Notes under the pieces: generated by a model | The model's input: only the letters and a program-made list of their open reading frames with translations | What the model was told of the DNA's origin: nothing | The model's database searches: none | NCBI GenBank assembly: GCA_001007975.1 | Contig: CP011268.1 | Location: 980,757 to 1,044,756, forward strand | Direction of reading: 5' to 3' | Source: a candidate division SR1 bacterium Aalborg_AAW-1 | GTDB taxonomy: Bacteria; Patescibacteriota; Gracilibacteria; Absconditabacterales; Absconditicoccaceae | DNA: 64,000 nt | Program-made: the position numbers and the translations under genes | Shown here: piece by piece, positions 18,426-28,796 of the stretch | Position numbering within the stretch: the stretch's first letter is position 1 | How the letters are laid out: each line of letters opens with the position of its first letter

Positions 18426-19594
18426 ATTGGTTTTTTTACATTATTATCTTTGAGATTTTCTGTTACTTTCTCCCATCCTAACTGTCCACAAGCACTCTTT
18501 GCTTTACGACCACGATTTTCTCTTACCGTTACTTTAACTTTATAAGATTCAACGATATCACGAAATTTTTTGATACGTTCAGGAGTTGATTCTTCCAAAT
18601 CAATAGCTGGGTTTTGGTTATACGGGATCATATTCAGGTGTGCATTACGATGTTGAAGAAGTTTTCCCAATTCATGAGCGACTTCTTTGCCATCATTTTT
18701 ATCCTTAATCATAACATATTCAAAAAATATCTTATTTCCTGTCTTATCAGTATATTCATCAAGAAGTGCCATAAGTTTATCCAAGGGGTTCACATGAGCC
18801 ATAACGGGGATAAGTTGCTCACGGAGTGGTTGGTTGGGCGCATGGAGGGAAAATGCAAAGGCTACAGGGAGATTATCATCAATAAACTGTCTGAGAGGTT
18901 TGAGCAATCCAGACGTCGATATCGTCACTCTCTTACGTGATAGTCCAAGGAACTTGGTATCAGTCAGATATCCTACTGTTTCTTTTACATTCGGATAATT
19001 CATGAGCGGTTCTCCCATTCCCATGAAAACGATATTTCTGACTTTATGGAGCGTTCCGTCTTCTTTTTTGCCCAGTTTCGTCTTAATAAAATTGTTGATG
19101 TAGAGTACTTGTCCGAGGATTTCTGTCCAATGAAGATTTTTTTTCAATCCCATTTTACCAGTAACACAAAAGATACATCCTACGGCACATCCTACTTGTG
19201 AAGATATACAGAGTGTCATACGATTGAGCTCTTGTCCTTCATCATTCGCATCTTCCACTTGGAAAGCATTATTGAAAGTCATATCTTCTCTCTTCTGATG
19301 GAAGTGATACATCAGAACACTTTCTACGACTTCACCATCATGAGTTTCAAAGAGAAATTTACTAGTTTCATCATCTTCTACACGTTTAATTTCAGTCAAC
19401 GATATAATCTCAAAATGAGCATCAAAAAGATCTCTCAATTCTTTGCTAATCGTAGTAATTTCCTGAAAGTCGATAATCGATTGCTTAAAAATAGCATCCG
19501 TAATCTGTTTGATACGATAGGGTTCGATCTTATGCTCTTTACGAAAAGCTTCAAGAGCAACAGGATCAAAAAATGATTGTTTTTTTTCTGACAT
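18410..19594 (-). CDS. rlmN: 23S rRNA/tRNA adenine-C2 methyltransferase RlmN
   Basis: Radical SAM enzyme that methylates A2503 of 23S rRNA and A37 of some tRNAs. 394 residues with the CxxxCxxC cluster motif in GCAVGCIFCVTG, the NIVFMGMGEPLMNYPNV motif, TISTSGLL, FSLHAPN and the C-terminal catalytic cysteine in KSACGQLGW. The gene contains no TGA although it has about 20 glycines, unlike most neighbours. Slightly longer than average at the N-terminus. Monocistronic. Confidence 0.95.
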   Translation of the reverse strand: MSEKKQSFFDPVALEAFRKEHKIEPYRIKQITDAIFKQSIIDFQEITTISKELRDLFDAHFEIISLTEIKRVEDDETSKFLFETHDGEVVESVLMYHFHQKREDMTFNNAFQVEDANDEGQELNRMTLCISSQVGCAVGCIFCVTGKMGLKKNLHWTEILGQVLYINNFIKTKLGKKEDGTLHKVRNIVFMGMGEPLMNYPNVKETVGYLTDTKFLGLSRKRVTISTSGLLKPLRQFIDDNLPVAFAFSLHAPNQPLREQLIPVMAHVNPLDKLMALLDEYTDKTGNKIFFEYVMIKDKNDGKEVAHELGKLLQHRNAHLNMIPYNQNPAIDLEESTPERIKKFRDIVESYKVKVTVRENRGRKAKSACGQLGWEKVTENLKDNNVKKPIKKPL

Positions 19595-19679
19595 AGAATA
19601 TGATTCCTACTAAATAGTGAAAAAGACTATACAGATTTCAGTTAGTAAAACAATCAATTCTCTTATTTTTTATCTTATA

Positions 19680-19707
19680 TTGACTTTAAATAGTAAATAG
19701 TTATTAT
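19680..19707 (+). promoter_or_regulatory. Sigma-70-type promoter
   Basis: TTGACT (19680-19685), 16-base spacer, TATTAT (19702-19707), 24 bases before the ATG at 19732. Shares the extended ATTGACTTTA start with the promoters at 8563 and 18034. Confidence 0.6.
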
Positions 19708-19731
19708 ATATCAAAACAAAATAATAAATAT

Positions 19732-20211
19732 ATGATTATAGAAAAAAACCACATTATCTCCTTTTATAATGGGAAAAATAAAAGTAAAAGTAGAGTAATA
19801 GGTATAGTTCAAAGAGCCGATGACGTCATTATGGAGATTGTTCATTACGATATCGAACAATACAATAAACTTGAAAAATTTACTATAGGTATAACGCCTA
19901 TGTATAATTTAACTATTCATGATACAGAAGCATCTATCGAGGAACTGATTCATCATCTTACAATTGATCAAAAAAACCTGATTGATGGTTGTAAAATTGA
20001 GCTACAACAACGACTCAATTACAATAAGAAAAACCCAATTAAAAAATTACAACGAGAACTAATGATGTATCAATCTATTGATTTAAAACTCGTAAAAAAA
20101 CAATTTAAAAGAACTCTCAAAACACAACAACAACTAAAAAATCACAACAATGGAAACAAAAGTAGAAAAACTAAAAAAAGGGAACCTTATATCCTATCAG
20201 TATGCAGATAG
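19732..20211 (+). CDS. Hypothetical protein (159 aa), TGA-free
   Basis: A charged soluble protein with an N-terminal beta-rich part (HIISFYNGKNKSKSRVIGIV) and a helical, lysine-rich end. The layout matches that of the next gene (NLISYQYADS...YFGIVI, then KELRKSIKMYRNL against KLQRELMMYQSID), so the two look like diverged tandem copies. It overlaps that gene by 62 bases in another frame; its last 20 residues are probably not conserved. All five glycines are GGN. Confidence 0.55.
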   Translation: MIIEKNHIISFYNGKNKSKSRVIGIVQRADDVIMEIVHYDIEQYNKLEKFTIGITPMYNLTIHDTEASIEELIHHLTIDQKNLIDGCKIELQQRLNYNKKNPIKKLQRELMMYQSIDLKLVKKQFKRTLKTQQQLKNHNNGNKSRKTKKREPYILSVCR

Positions 20212-20548
20212 TGATACCAACTATTTCGGGATTGTAATTGCTAACACAAAAAAAGAATTAATACTACAATCACTTGATGCACCGCTATTACATGAAATAG
20301 AAGTATATAATGAAGATGAAAAAAAGAATATACGATGTATACTATATTCTCTAGCGAATAAACAAATCATCAAGGATCTTTTAGAAGAGCACAGAAGATA
20401 TGGTTTACAAGAGGAAAAAGAAAAATTAAAAGATTTTAAAACATTAAAAAAGAAAAAAGAAATCAAAGAGCTAAGAAAATCTATTAAAATGTATAGAAAT
20501 CTAAAGTTTTTCTATCCGCATTTAGTAGAGACCTTACTGCCAGACTAA
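20150..20548 (+). CDS. Hypothetical protein (132 aa), TGA-free
   Basis: METKVEKLKKGNLISYQYAD..., a small beta domain followed by a lysine/glutamate-rich helix (EEHRRYGLQEEKEKLKDFKT). Apparent paralogue of the preceding, overlapping gene. No family recognised. A strong terminator follows. Confidence 0.55.
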   Translation: METKVEKLKKGNLISYQYADSDTNYFGIVIANTKKELILQSLDAPLLHEIEVYNEDEKKNIRCILYSLANKQIIKDLLEEHRRYGLQEEKEKLKDFKTLKKKKEIKELRKSIKMYRNLKFFYPHLVETLLPD

Positions 20549-20556
20549 ATGAGTAT

Positions 20557-20591
20557 AACTACGTGAATGCTTTCATTGACGTAGTTTTTTT
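20557..20591 (+). terminator. Terminator, rightward
   Basis: AACTACGT/ACGTAGTT stem with a 14-base loop, then seven T. Confidence 0.8.
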
Positions 20592-20594
20592 GTA

Positions 20595-20618
20595 AAAAAA
20601 TCTGACACACAGGTCAGA
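20595..20618 (-). terminator. Terminator of the virB4-virB6 unit
   Basis: TCTGAC/GTCAGA stem with a T7 run on the minus strand, 11 bases past the stop of the gene ending at 20629. Confidence 0.75.
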
Positions 20619-20628
20619 CTCTTTGTTT

Positions 20629-21909
20629 TTAATTCACCATGACGACATTAACGATAAGATATCATGTTCCAATCACAAGCATACCAATCAATGCATAGAG
20701 GAGTGTTTTTCTTAGATTTTTGAGATTACTTTCATCAGTAGGATTCACTAGCATTCTATAGGTCTGAATAATAATAATTGCTAAAATAATAAATCCAGAC
20801 AATCACATCACCCATTGAATAATATTATAGATGATAGGTATATTTGCATTATTTAAGAATGATCATCAAATCTGTGTTACTGTAACAGCTGCACTATTAC
20901 GGATAAGCTCCTCTTTACCGTATACTCATTCTACCAACTGTTTAGACGCAATCATAATAAACAATCCTACTACAGTTGATATAATAATTTGTTGTGATTT
21001 TTTCTGAGATTCTTCACTATCTGCTGTAATAAATTTAAATACACGAATAAGAAGAATAATAAACAATACTCCCATCATAATATAGAATGCAACTTTAATC
21101 AATGGCCATAATACAAGATCATAAAGTTGAGAAACAATAGTAATCATACTAAATCATCATTGTCCTATCTCTCCAGTTCCAAGAATATCATTATAGAAAA
21201 CACCACCTATATATTTTGCAGACATAATAATTATAATACCTACCATACCTCGTGTTAAGAGATCTGTGATTTCAGATAATGCTTTATCACTATCACTAAA
21301 CATAATTTTATATAAAGCAATAATAGCAAATAAGACTCATAAGAAAACAGCAAGAGGAACAGCAAATCTATCAATAGCCATATAGACTAATGATTTTACT
21401 CCACCAACTCATAGCTCGGAAATAGGTCCATCAATTTTATTTTTTAAAGGGTCTCTGACTTGATCAAGTACTGCATCAAATCTTCAACCAGATCTTTCAG
21501 TAACAGCAAATGATAATGTCTTGGTTGGATTAACAATAATCCAGTTTCCATAAGAAGAGAGTGTACAGGTTACTGTTTGTGTCCCCAGATTTTGTGTTGA
21601 TATATTAGAGAGAGTAATGGGAAATTGAAGATTAGAATAAGGGTTGATAATAAGTGTACCAATAGGATTCGATGAAAATACTTGTTGTCACCCTACATGA
21701 CAAGCAATTAATCACGCTGGAGTAGGTGTTGTAACGGTCGCAGTATCGGTACCATTATTACGTAGAATGACAACTAGAGTTGGAGAATCTCATTGATAAG
21801 CACCAGATCATCATGGCATTACTAAAGAATCTAACGACAATTCTACAGCTGCAAAACTTATCCCCAAGAAGAACAACAAACACAGTCAGAAGAGTATTTT
21901 TTTCATCAT
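20629..21909 (-). CDS. VirB6/TrbL-like polytopic membrane protein with signal peptide
   Basis: 426 residues: signal peptide (ILFGLCLLFFLGISFA), an exported beta-sandwich-like domain of about 120 residues (LVVILRNNGTDTATV..., VTCTLSSYGNWIIV), then about six transmembrane helices (SLVYMAIDRFAVPLAVFLG; GMVGIIIIMSAKYIGG; FYIMMGVLFIILLIRV; QIIISTVVGLFIMIA; VMGLSGFIILAIIII; LIGMLVIGTGYLIV). This resembles the channel component of type IV secretion or competence-like machines, but I assign it by topology and by its place 26 bases after virB4. About 18 TGA glycines, often in helices. Confidence 0.65.
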
Positions 21910-21935
21910 TTTATTTTATAGAGAGTATAAATAAA

Positions 21936-24254
21936 CTATTGGACATTAGTCGTAATAAATTCTTTTTCTTGTGGTGATGCTAATATTTTTAAGGCAATAT
22001 GTTGATTACCCGCAAAGAGGAGTCATTCTCCAATACTTGCTGATACAAGACGTTGTTTTTCTGCCTCTGATAGTCCAATGATCTGTTCAAGCGTTTTTAC
22101 TGAACTCGTTGATTGTTTAAGGAGAAGTTGAAGCGCAGAATTGGAAACAATAGGCTTACCATATTTTGATCTCATAAAATCTTCAATATCTTGTGAAATA
22201 GTTGTAATTCAAAGACCATATTTTCTGGCCCTTTTTACCAATCAGAAGAGAAATTCTGCAGATGTGTCATTTTGAAGCATAATCCAAGCTTCATCACATA
22301 CCAAAAATCTCTTCTTTTTTTGTGATCTTACCTTCGTCCAGATAAAATTCAGAACAGAATACATCGCGGGAGTCTTCAATGCATCTTCAAGATCACGAAT
22401 AGAGAATACTGTTAAATTACTATTAATATCAATATTGGTGTAATTATTGAAAATTTTTGCAAATGATCAGGTCACATATTTACTTAATCTGACGGCAATA
22501 TTTTCAGCACCTGTTGTAGCTAGTAAAACATTATATAAATCACTCATCAGTGGTGGTTGCTTACCAGTATAATCATCACTATCTAAGGTAATTCATTTTA
22601 ATTGATAGGTAGTTTGTAAAGCAGTATCAAGCATTGCTTCTTGTTCTGGAGTTAGTCCACCAATCAAAATACTAATTAATCCAATCAATCCCATAATTTG
22701 TCCTCTCAGAAGATCTCCTTTAGAATAATCTCTATCTTCAATTTTTGGTGGAATATCAAAAGGGTTGATAAATTGTTGTGATCATGTCGATATATTAATA
22801 TAGCTTCATCCTACCTTATCAACCAGAGCCTGATACTCATTTTCAGGATCGATCACAATGGTATCAATATTATTTAAAAGATACCTCAAAATCTCAAGCT
22901 TGACAGTAAATGATTTTCCAGCTCCAGAAGTAGCGAGTACCACGCTATTCATGTTAGGAAGATTATTATTAAATCTATCAAAAATAACTAATCATCACGT
23001 ATGTTGGTTGATACCATACAGGATACCAGTATTAGCAAGCATATCCTGTGAAATAAATGGAAACGATCATCAGAGAGATGAAGTAATAGTGCTTCTTGTT
23101 ATTCCAAGCTGATCAATACATAAGGGAAGTGATGACATAAATCACTCATCCATACGTTGAATAGCTGGTTTTATTCTCATACCAAGTCAGGCAATTTTTT
23201 GTTCAAATTTTTTGCTATTTTCATTAAGTTTTTCTTTTTCTTCATCGTAAAGAGTGGTATAAAATCCTGTTTCATAATATCTTTCTTCACGAGTTGCAAG
23301 TTTTTGTCTAATCTCATCAACATCTCTATATTGAAGTTCTATTTCAGTATCAATAGTGATACCCTTACCATAGGCTTCATTCATTTCTGATTTAAGTTGA
23401 GTTGCTTTTTGTTTTAACATAGTCTGCATAGCACTATCGTCTTCTGGATAGATATAGAAACTCATATCCCATTTACCATGAAATCACAAGACATCTCTGG
23501 TCCATAACGCATCAAGATAAGAGGGATATGTTTGCATATAGTAGGATTTACCATACAATCCAGAAAGTTGGAACTGAGGTCATTCCACCTTCCAAAATGA
23601 TGGAGCAATATGACTTTTGTAATCAGCAAGAACAGAATTATATTGTTTTTCTGTTTCAAGAATATATTTACGCAATTCTTGGGTAATTTTTTTATCACTA
23701 TATTCTTCATCAGGAAGTTCGAGAATATATTTCACTTGATCTTTTAGTGTTTTATTAACAATAATAGGATTTTCTGATTGTTGTTCTTTTTTCTTAGAAG
23801 AGGAGCCCGTATCAATCATAAAAATAGTATTAAATATTTTTGTGAAAAAATTTTCTTTTTTCTTTGATTGCTCAATAAGCGCTATTTCAGCTTCTGGGGT
23901 TACTGTTCATTCTGCTAGAGTTTGTTGTCAAAAAGCAGAATCAGGGGAGTCTTGTACAAGAGGAGTGGAGTTAGCAGGAATAGTCTGCAACGCTGGAGAT
24001 ACTGGTACTGCAACAGGAACATCAACTACTACAGGAGTAGGTAGTGGTGCGGAAACTGGAGATGATGATTTTTCCGATTCAGCATCAGGTGATCAATACG
24101 GCGTAGGAAAATCAAATCATACTCATGATAAGTTTTCTTTATTGGAATCTCAAGATTGAGAGTCTTGTGATTTTTGTAAGGACACAAAACCACCACCAGC
24201 AATGAATTTAGTGTAATCAGTATCATAAACAATATTATTTAATTTTTCTAACAT
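21936..24254 (-). CDS. virB4: VirB4/TraC-type conjugation ATPase
   Basis: The energising ATPase of type IV secretion-like machines. 772 residues. Walker A ATSGAGKSFT at 441-450, Walker B in RFLVCDEAWIML, and TTISQDIEDFM typical of the C-terminal VirB4 domain. Residues about 25-160 are a Ser/Pro/Val-rich, probably disordered extension (SSSPVSAPLPTPVVVDVP), not part of other VirB4 proteins I know. About 20 TGA glycines. Many CPR bacteria encode a VirB4-VirB6 pair without a full secretion system, possibly for DNA uptake or pili. A divergent operon of small membrane proteins starts 200 bases away. Confidence 0.9.
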
Positions 24255-24356
24255 ATGCTTATAAGTTCTCTCTTATCAATAAAATATAATCACTATCAGT
24301 ATACGACAATCTATCAAAAAACACAACAATTACCAACCATATCACAAAAAAAAGAT

Positions 24357-24385
24357 TTGACATCATAAATATTTAGATATAGCAT
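24357..24385 (+). promoter_or_regulatory. Promoter of the 24457-25561 operon
   Basis: TTGACA (24357-24362), 17-base spacer, TAGCAT (24380-24385). A perfect -35 with a moderate -10, 72 bases before the first ATG. Confidence 0.5.
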
Positions 24386-24456
24386 TGTAATGACTTCTAT
24401 TTTTACTATGCTCACTTTACAAGATATATAATTTTTTACTATTTTTGGTAATAGTC

Positions 24457-24711
24457 ATGGTCAGAAAAACAACCGCACAAGTAAAACCATCTTCTTCAAC
24501 CAAATCAAAAATTGAGTCAGATCAATTTGATTTTGAAAGATTTTTCAAAAATATATGGGAAGGAATAGGTGATAATTGGCTTACCTATGTATGATTTATA
24601 TCTGTGATTATAGGTGTAATTCAATTACGCCAATTTATTGCATGAATATTGTTTTTGACTCTTTGAATACTTGCCATTGGATGATTTTTTGATAATATTT
24701 TCAAAAAATAA
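24457..24711 (+). CDS. Small two-helix membrane protein (84 aa)
   Basis: Hydrophilic N-terminus (KPSSSTKSKIESDQFDFERF), then two short hydrophobic segments with four TGA glycines (YVGFISVIIGVI; FIAGILFLTLGILAIGGFF). Its stop overlaps the next start by one base (TAATG), so translation is coupled. Divergent from virB4; it could be an accessory of that machine (inference). Confidence 0.65.
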
Positions 24712-25094
24712 TGCAAATAAATAAAACACAACTCTCTATACTTATTGGATGAGCTACAGTATGATTTGTTATAGTATTGGCTTGGCTATTGTGAGCATTT
24801 TCATCAATCAAACAAGAAGATGTACCTGTAATATCAACAAACAATATTATAGAGCAAAACTCAATACTTCCACAAGTCTGTCAAAACACTATTGCACTCA
24901 TGAATTGTATCATTTCTTCAGATCAACTCAGTTGAGAAATAGCCATTATTAATCAATCTTATCAACAGATTCTCTCAGAATGGAACATTCTAACAGATCA
25001 AAAAATCTTAGAACAATCCTGTACTACACAATATCAGTATATGACCAATCTAACAGAACAACCCTATCAATCTATTATTCAATCTTGTTTATAA
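24711..25094 (+). CDS. Membrane-anchored protein with cysteine-rich exterior (127 aa)
   Basis: N-terminal anchor with three TGA glycines (LSILIGGATVGFVIVLAWLLG), then about 95 polar residues with four cysteines (QVCQNTIALMNCIIS, EQSCTTQYQY, SCL) likely to be disulfide-bonded outside the membrane. Helical Gln/Thr/Ser-rich composition is similar to the following lipoprotein, whose four cysteines are spaced comparably. Function unknown. Confidence 0.65.
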
Positions 25095-25129
25095 CATAAT
25101 ATATTTTATATCTTCATTCTAGAGTATTC

Positions 25130-25561
25130 ATGAACAAAACACTCCTGCTTCTTCTTGCTACAACATTCGTATTATGATGATGTTTCAATATACAACAGTC
25201 TGCCAATGAACAATCTTCAAGCTCAGACGTACAAGAAGCTACAATAAGTCCTGAAGCACAAGCACAAGCAGATAAAAGAGTTACAGGAAATGAAACATGC
25301 GATAACTACCTTTCTACACTTCAATGTATAGGACAAAAATCAGCATGATCAGGTAATGAATTTACACAAACTTATAATTCACTTCTTAGTTCGCTTCAAG
25401 ATACACCTGTAGAACAACTTCAAGAAACATGTACAAATTTAACTACTGCATTACAAGAACATCCCACTATGCTTATCTATAATCCAGATTGTGACATGAC
25501 TCGTCCAACAGAAAACCAAGAAACAATAAATTCTGGTTCACAACAACTTACAGGAATGTAG
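25130..25561 (+). CDS. Lipoprotein (143 aa) whose lipobox glycines are TGA
   Basis: Signal peptide MNKTLLLLLATTFVLGGCFN, with lipobox LGGC at residues 15-18, where both glycines are TGA codons. The mature part is Ser/Gln/Thr-rich with cysteines in NETCDNYLSTLQCIGQ, QETCTNL and NPDCDM, like the preceding anchored protein. Probably the exported partner of that protein. Last gene of the operon, followed by a terminator. No known family. Confidence 0.75.
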
Positions 25562-25595
25562 TTTACTGCTTATGTAAGCTATTGCTTGCATTAGA

Positions 25596-25631
25596 ATACA
25601 CATTTGACTATAGTCTTGTGTGTTTTTTTTA
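25596..25631 (+). terminator. Terminator of the 24457-25561 operon
   Basis: ACACA/TGTGT outer stem and inner GAC..GTC pairing, followed by eight T. Confidence 0.75.
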
Positions 25632-25645
25632 TTACAAACAATACT

Positions 25646-26305
25646 ATGGATCTTCTTGTTGGGTATCTTGGAATAGTAGGAATAATTCTTCTACTTCTCA
25701 TAATTAATAGACAAGTTATATGAGCTTGATTATATAATATGGTTAGCCCTCTCATCATGGCTGGTCTTTTTTATAGTGATATATTTGATCTTCAAAACAT
25801 TATCATATTAACTTTTATAGTATATTTTTCTCAATGGTTTACTACTACCATTGTAAAAAAAATATATGCATCGCAGATTCTTAAACATGTACTTATTTTA
25901 CGATTCAGTATTATACTATTTTTTGCAATACAATATATCTGATATATACTTTGATACTGGTCTGATCACTACTTTTCTGATAAAAATACATTATTATTAT
26001 CTCTAGGATATATTATATTATTTGTATCAGTAGCTTCGAAACTTTTTGCATATGGCAAATGAATAATTACATGGCAATGGTTGCAATATAATCTACGATT
26101 TGTTATTCTGAGTTTATCTTTTGTATGATTATTATCGTCTCAATCACTCTTTCTCCTCTTGAGCTGAAATTTATGGATGTTACTGTTTATAAGTATATCT
26201 ATTATTGCTTTTTGATTATATGATGGACTTCAACTGAAAGAAATGATTCGTTTTCGTAAACTCATATGGAATCAACGAATAACAAAAAAATATAATAAAA
26301 AGTAA
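25646..26305 (+). CDS. Polytopic membrane protein, partner of the ATP-grasp ligase
   Basis: 219 residues with six or seven hydrophobic helices (GYLGIVGIILLLLII; MVSPLIMAGLFYSDI; NIIILTFIVYFSQW; LILRFSIILFFAIQYIGYIL; LLLSLGYIILFVSVAS; RFVILSLSFVGLLSS; LWMLLFISISIIAFGLY). The C-terminal tail is basic. It sits 25 bases before the ATP-grasp gene. In other bacteria, RimK-related ligases of this kind are found beside seven-TM proteins with an inactive transglutaminase domain; here only a membrane part is present. About ten TGA glycines. Role inferred from context. Confidence 0.65.
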
Positions 26306-26330
26306 TACTCTTTAATTTTCTTTTTTTCTG

Positions 26331-28796
26331 ATGCTTACTCGAGGAATACTTTGAATGAATCAAAGAAATAATATTTATGTAAAAGAGTTTAATCCTGACA
26401 GAGGGATACGTTTAGCGAACAATAAAGAGCAAACAAAGAAATTTTTATTCCAAAGATCTATACCAGTACCAAAAACTTTTTTACATATTAAAAATCGTCA
26501 AGATCGGTTTGAATTCAATTTTTCATCACTTGTATCAAGCCATAATACTTTCGTCATTAAACCCAATAACGGTAGTAAAGGGCAGGGTATTTTTATCATC
26601 AATGAAATAAGAAAGAAAAAAGAATATACACACCCACAAAAAATCAATCATTCTCCCACTTTAGAAAAAATACGATGATTAAAAAGAACTCTTATTGATT
26701 ATGGATATGAATTTCGTATAGGAGACAAACGAATAAATGAAATACAACTCAAAAAGAAAGTAGGTTGAATATTTCAATGATTATATTCAAGTAATGGCAA
26801 GCAGGATACCGTACTCATAGAAGAAAAACTGATACCATGAAATGGCTTTGAGCTCTTTTGCACACACGGATTAGCAGATATGAGAATTATTATGTTCAAT
26901 CTCGTTCCAGTGATTGCGATGTTACGTGTACCTACAGAACAATCAGGAGGAAAAGCAAACTTAGCTCAGTGAGGTATTGGACTAGGCATCGATATTGTTA
27001 CAGGGAAAATAAATTCTCTTTATCGACAATGACAATCATATACAAATTCTTTTCCCTCTGAATGGTCACAATTTAAAAATAAAAAGATTCCTTATCGACA
27101 AGAAATATTAGAGTACTCTGCTAATGCTCAGTATTTTGTAAATAGTTGATATCTAGGTATGGATCGAGTAGTAACAACAAAATGACCTAAACTTTTAGAG
27201 ATTAATGCAAGAGCATGACTCGAAATACAAAACATTACAGGGAAACCTCTTCTACAAATCATGAAAAAAATTGAAGATCTTCATGTAACTAGTCCTAGTA
27301 AGGGTTTAGAAATTAGTAGAACATTATTTAGTCCTGATAGAACAAGCGACATTAAGCCTACAAATACTATTTATCTCTCTCAACCATGAAGATTATTATA
27401 CTTTAAAGATGGAAAAAAAAGAGTGCTGCCAATTACAATTAGTGTATCTATCGATAAAAAGAGAAATTATACGTCAGAAACAATCATAGAAAAATTAACA
27501 TGAGCAAAAAATACATATCTTGAATTATGAACCAATACACAACGTATTGAAAACATCAAACTATATAATGATCCAACGCTTAAAAAAAATACAATTATCC
27601 TTTGAAAACAGACATTAAAAGATTTTTTTATTATTCCATCTTATAAATCTCAAGTTATTACGAAATTTATTAACAAAGATTATTTACATAGCGATGAGGT
27701 AATTGCTTTAACTTTATTAGATGAAAAGATCAATCATATTAATAAAAAGCTTAATCTTAGTAAAATACTCAAACCTACCAATTATCTCGATGAATTTGAT
27801 AAATTCGTTATCAATGCTTGAAAATATAATCCTCAATTCAGTTATCAATTTCCTACTTATAAAGATCTTCATACAATAGAAGAAGATTTAAAAGTCATTG
27901 ATATAAAATATCGTCAAAAAGAATATTTTGATTCTCAATTTGCACAATTATTTTTTGATAAAATAGATGAACTCTATCATAAAATCAACCTTATAAGAGC
28001 TTATAAAAAGCAAGATCTTAAAAATATAGAATATTATAATATTTTACTCTTTTGAAATTTAAATAAAGATCTACTCGATATTAGTTATTGAAAAGTAAAA
28101 GTATGACAAAAAATCCATAATGTAAAGCAATCTCCTATGCTGAACTGATTCGAAATATTCAATCGTTTTCAAGATTATATATATCACAATAATATGAATA
28201 ATGTAAAAATAAAAAGTGATTCATCAAGTTTATCAGGGATTACCGTATGACTTGGGAAAAATGCAGTAGTGAAAATTAAAACAAATATGAGAATGAGAGA
28301 GTATAAAGTAATCTGAAAATTAGCACATGAAATAGATGTTCATGTTAAAAGATATTTATCAGGAAGACAATCTTGATGGCACATTTTGAAAACATGAACA
28401 GCAGGATATATTACTACAGAAGAATGATTAGCAATATATGTTGGTGAAAAGAAAATCCAACAGTTATTCCCTGAATATGAAAATATTGCACAATATGAGA
28501 GCTATCTAAGACTTCATCAATCAACTCGTCTTAATTTTGAAGAAATGGCTCATTATATACAATCTCATACAATAAGAAAAAAATACGAATATAAGCCTCT
28601 TTTTAATGCAATACTTAAAACAAAAAAAGGTCTTAAAGACACATCAATACAAAATACAGGAATTGTATTCTGAAAAAATTGTACATATCTTAATGGTTAT
28701 ACTCAAATTAAAGATCTTCCAGAAGAACAGAAAACACTACTTCTCTCTATTGGAAAAATAAAAATTAGTGATCTAAAGTTTTTTAATTTTTCTTAA
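26331..28796 (+). CDS. Fusion: RimK-like ATP-grasp ligase + DUF1704 (QEGLA) metallopeptidase
   Basis: 821 residues. Residues 1-320 match alpha-L-glutamate-ligase-like ATP-grasp enzymes: ATP-binding loop KPNNGSKGQG at 77-86, IEEKLIPGNGFEL at 163-175, and the metal/ATP site in LLEINARAGLEIQNITG at 288-304. A linker leads to a DUF1704 domain from about 500: zinc motif HEIDVH at 666-671 and the family TEEGLA motif at 696-701. These are, in other systems, an amino-acid ligase and a MATCAP-like carboxypeptidase, that is a possible writer and eraser in one chain. About 30 TGA glycines, including the one inside EEGLA, so the gene is invisible under the standard code. Family matches are from memory; substrate unknown. 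Confidence 0.88.

Noticed and set aside
23842..24159. Gly/Thr-rich open frame on the plus strand opposite virB4
   Set aside because: It mirrors the Pro/Val/Ser-rich N-terminal extension of VirB4; the VirB4 frame continues without stops across it.
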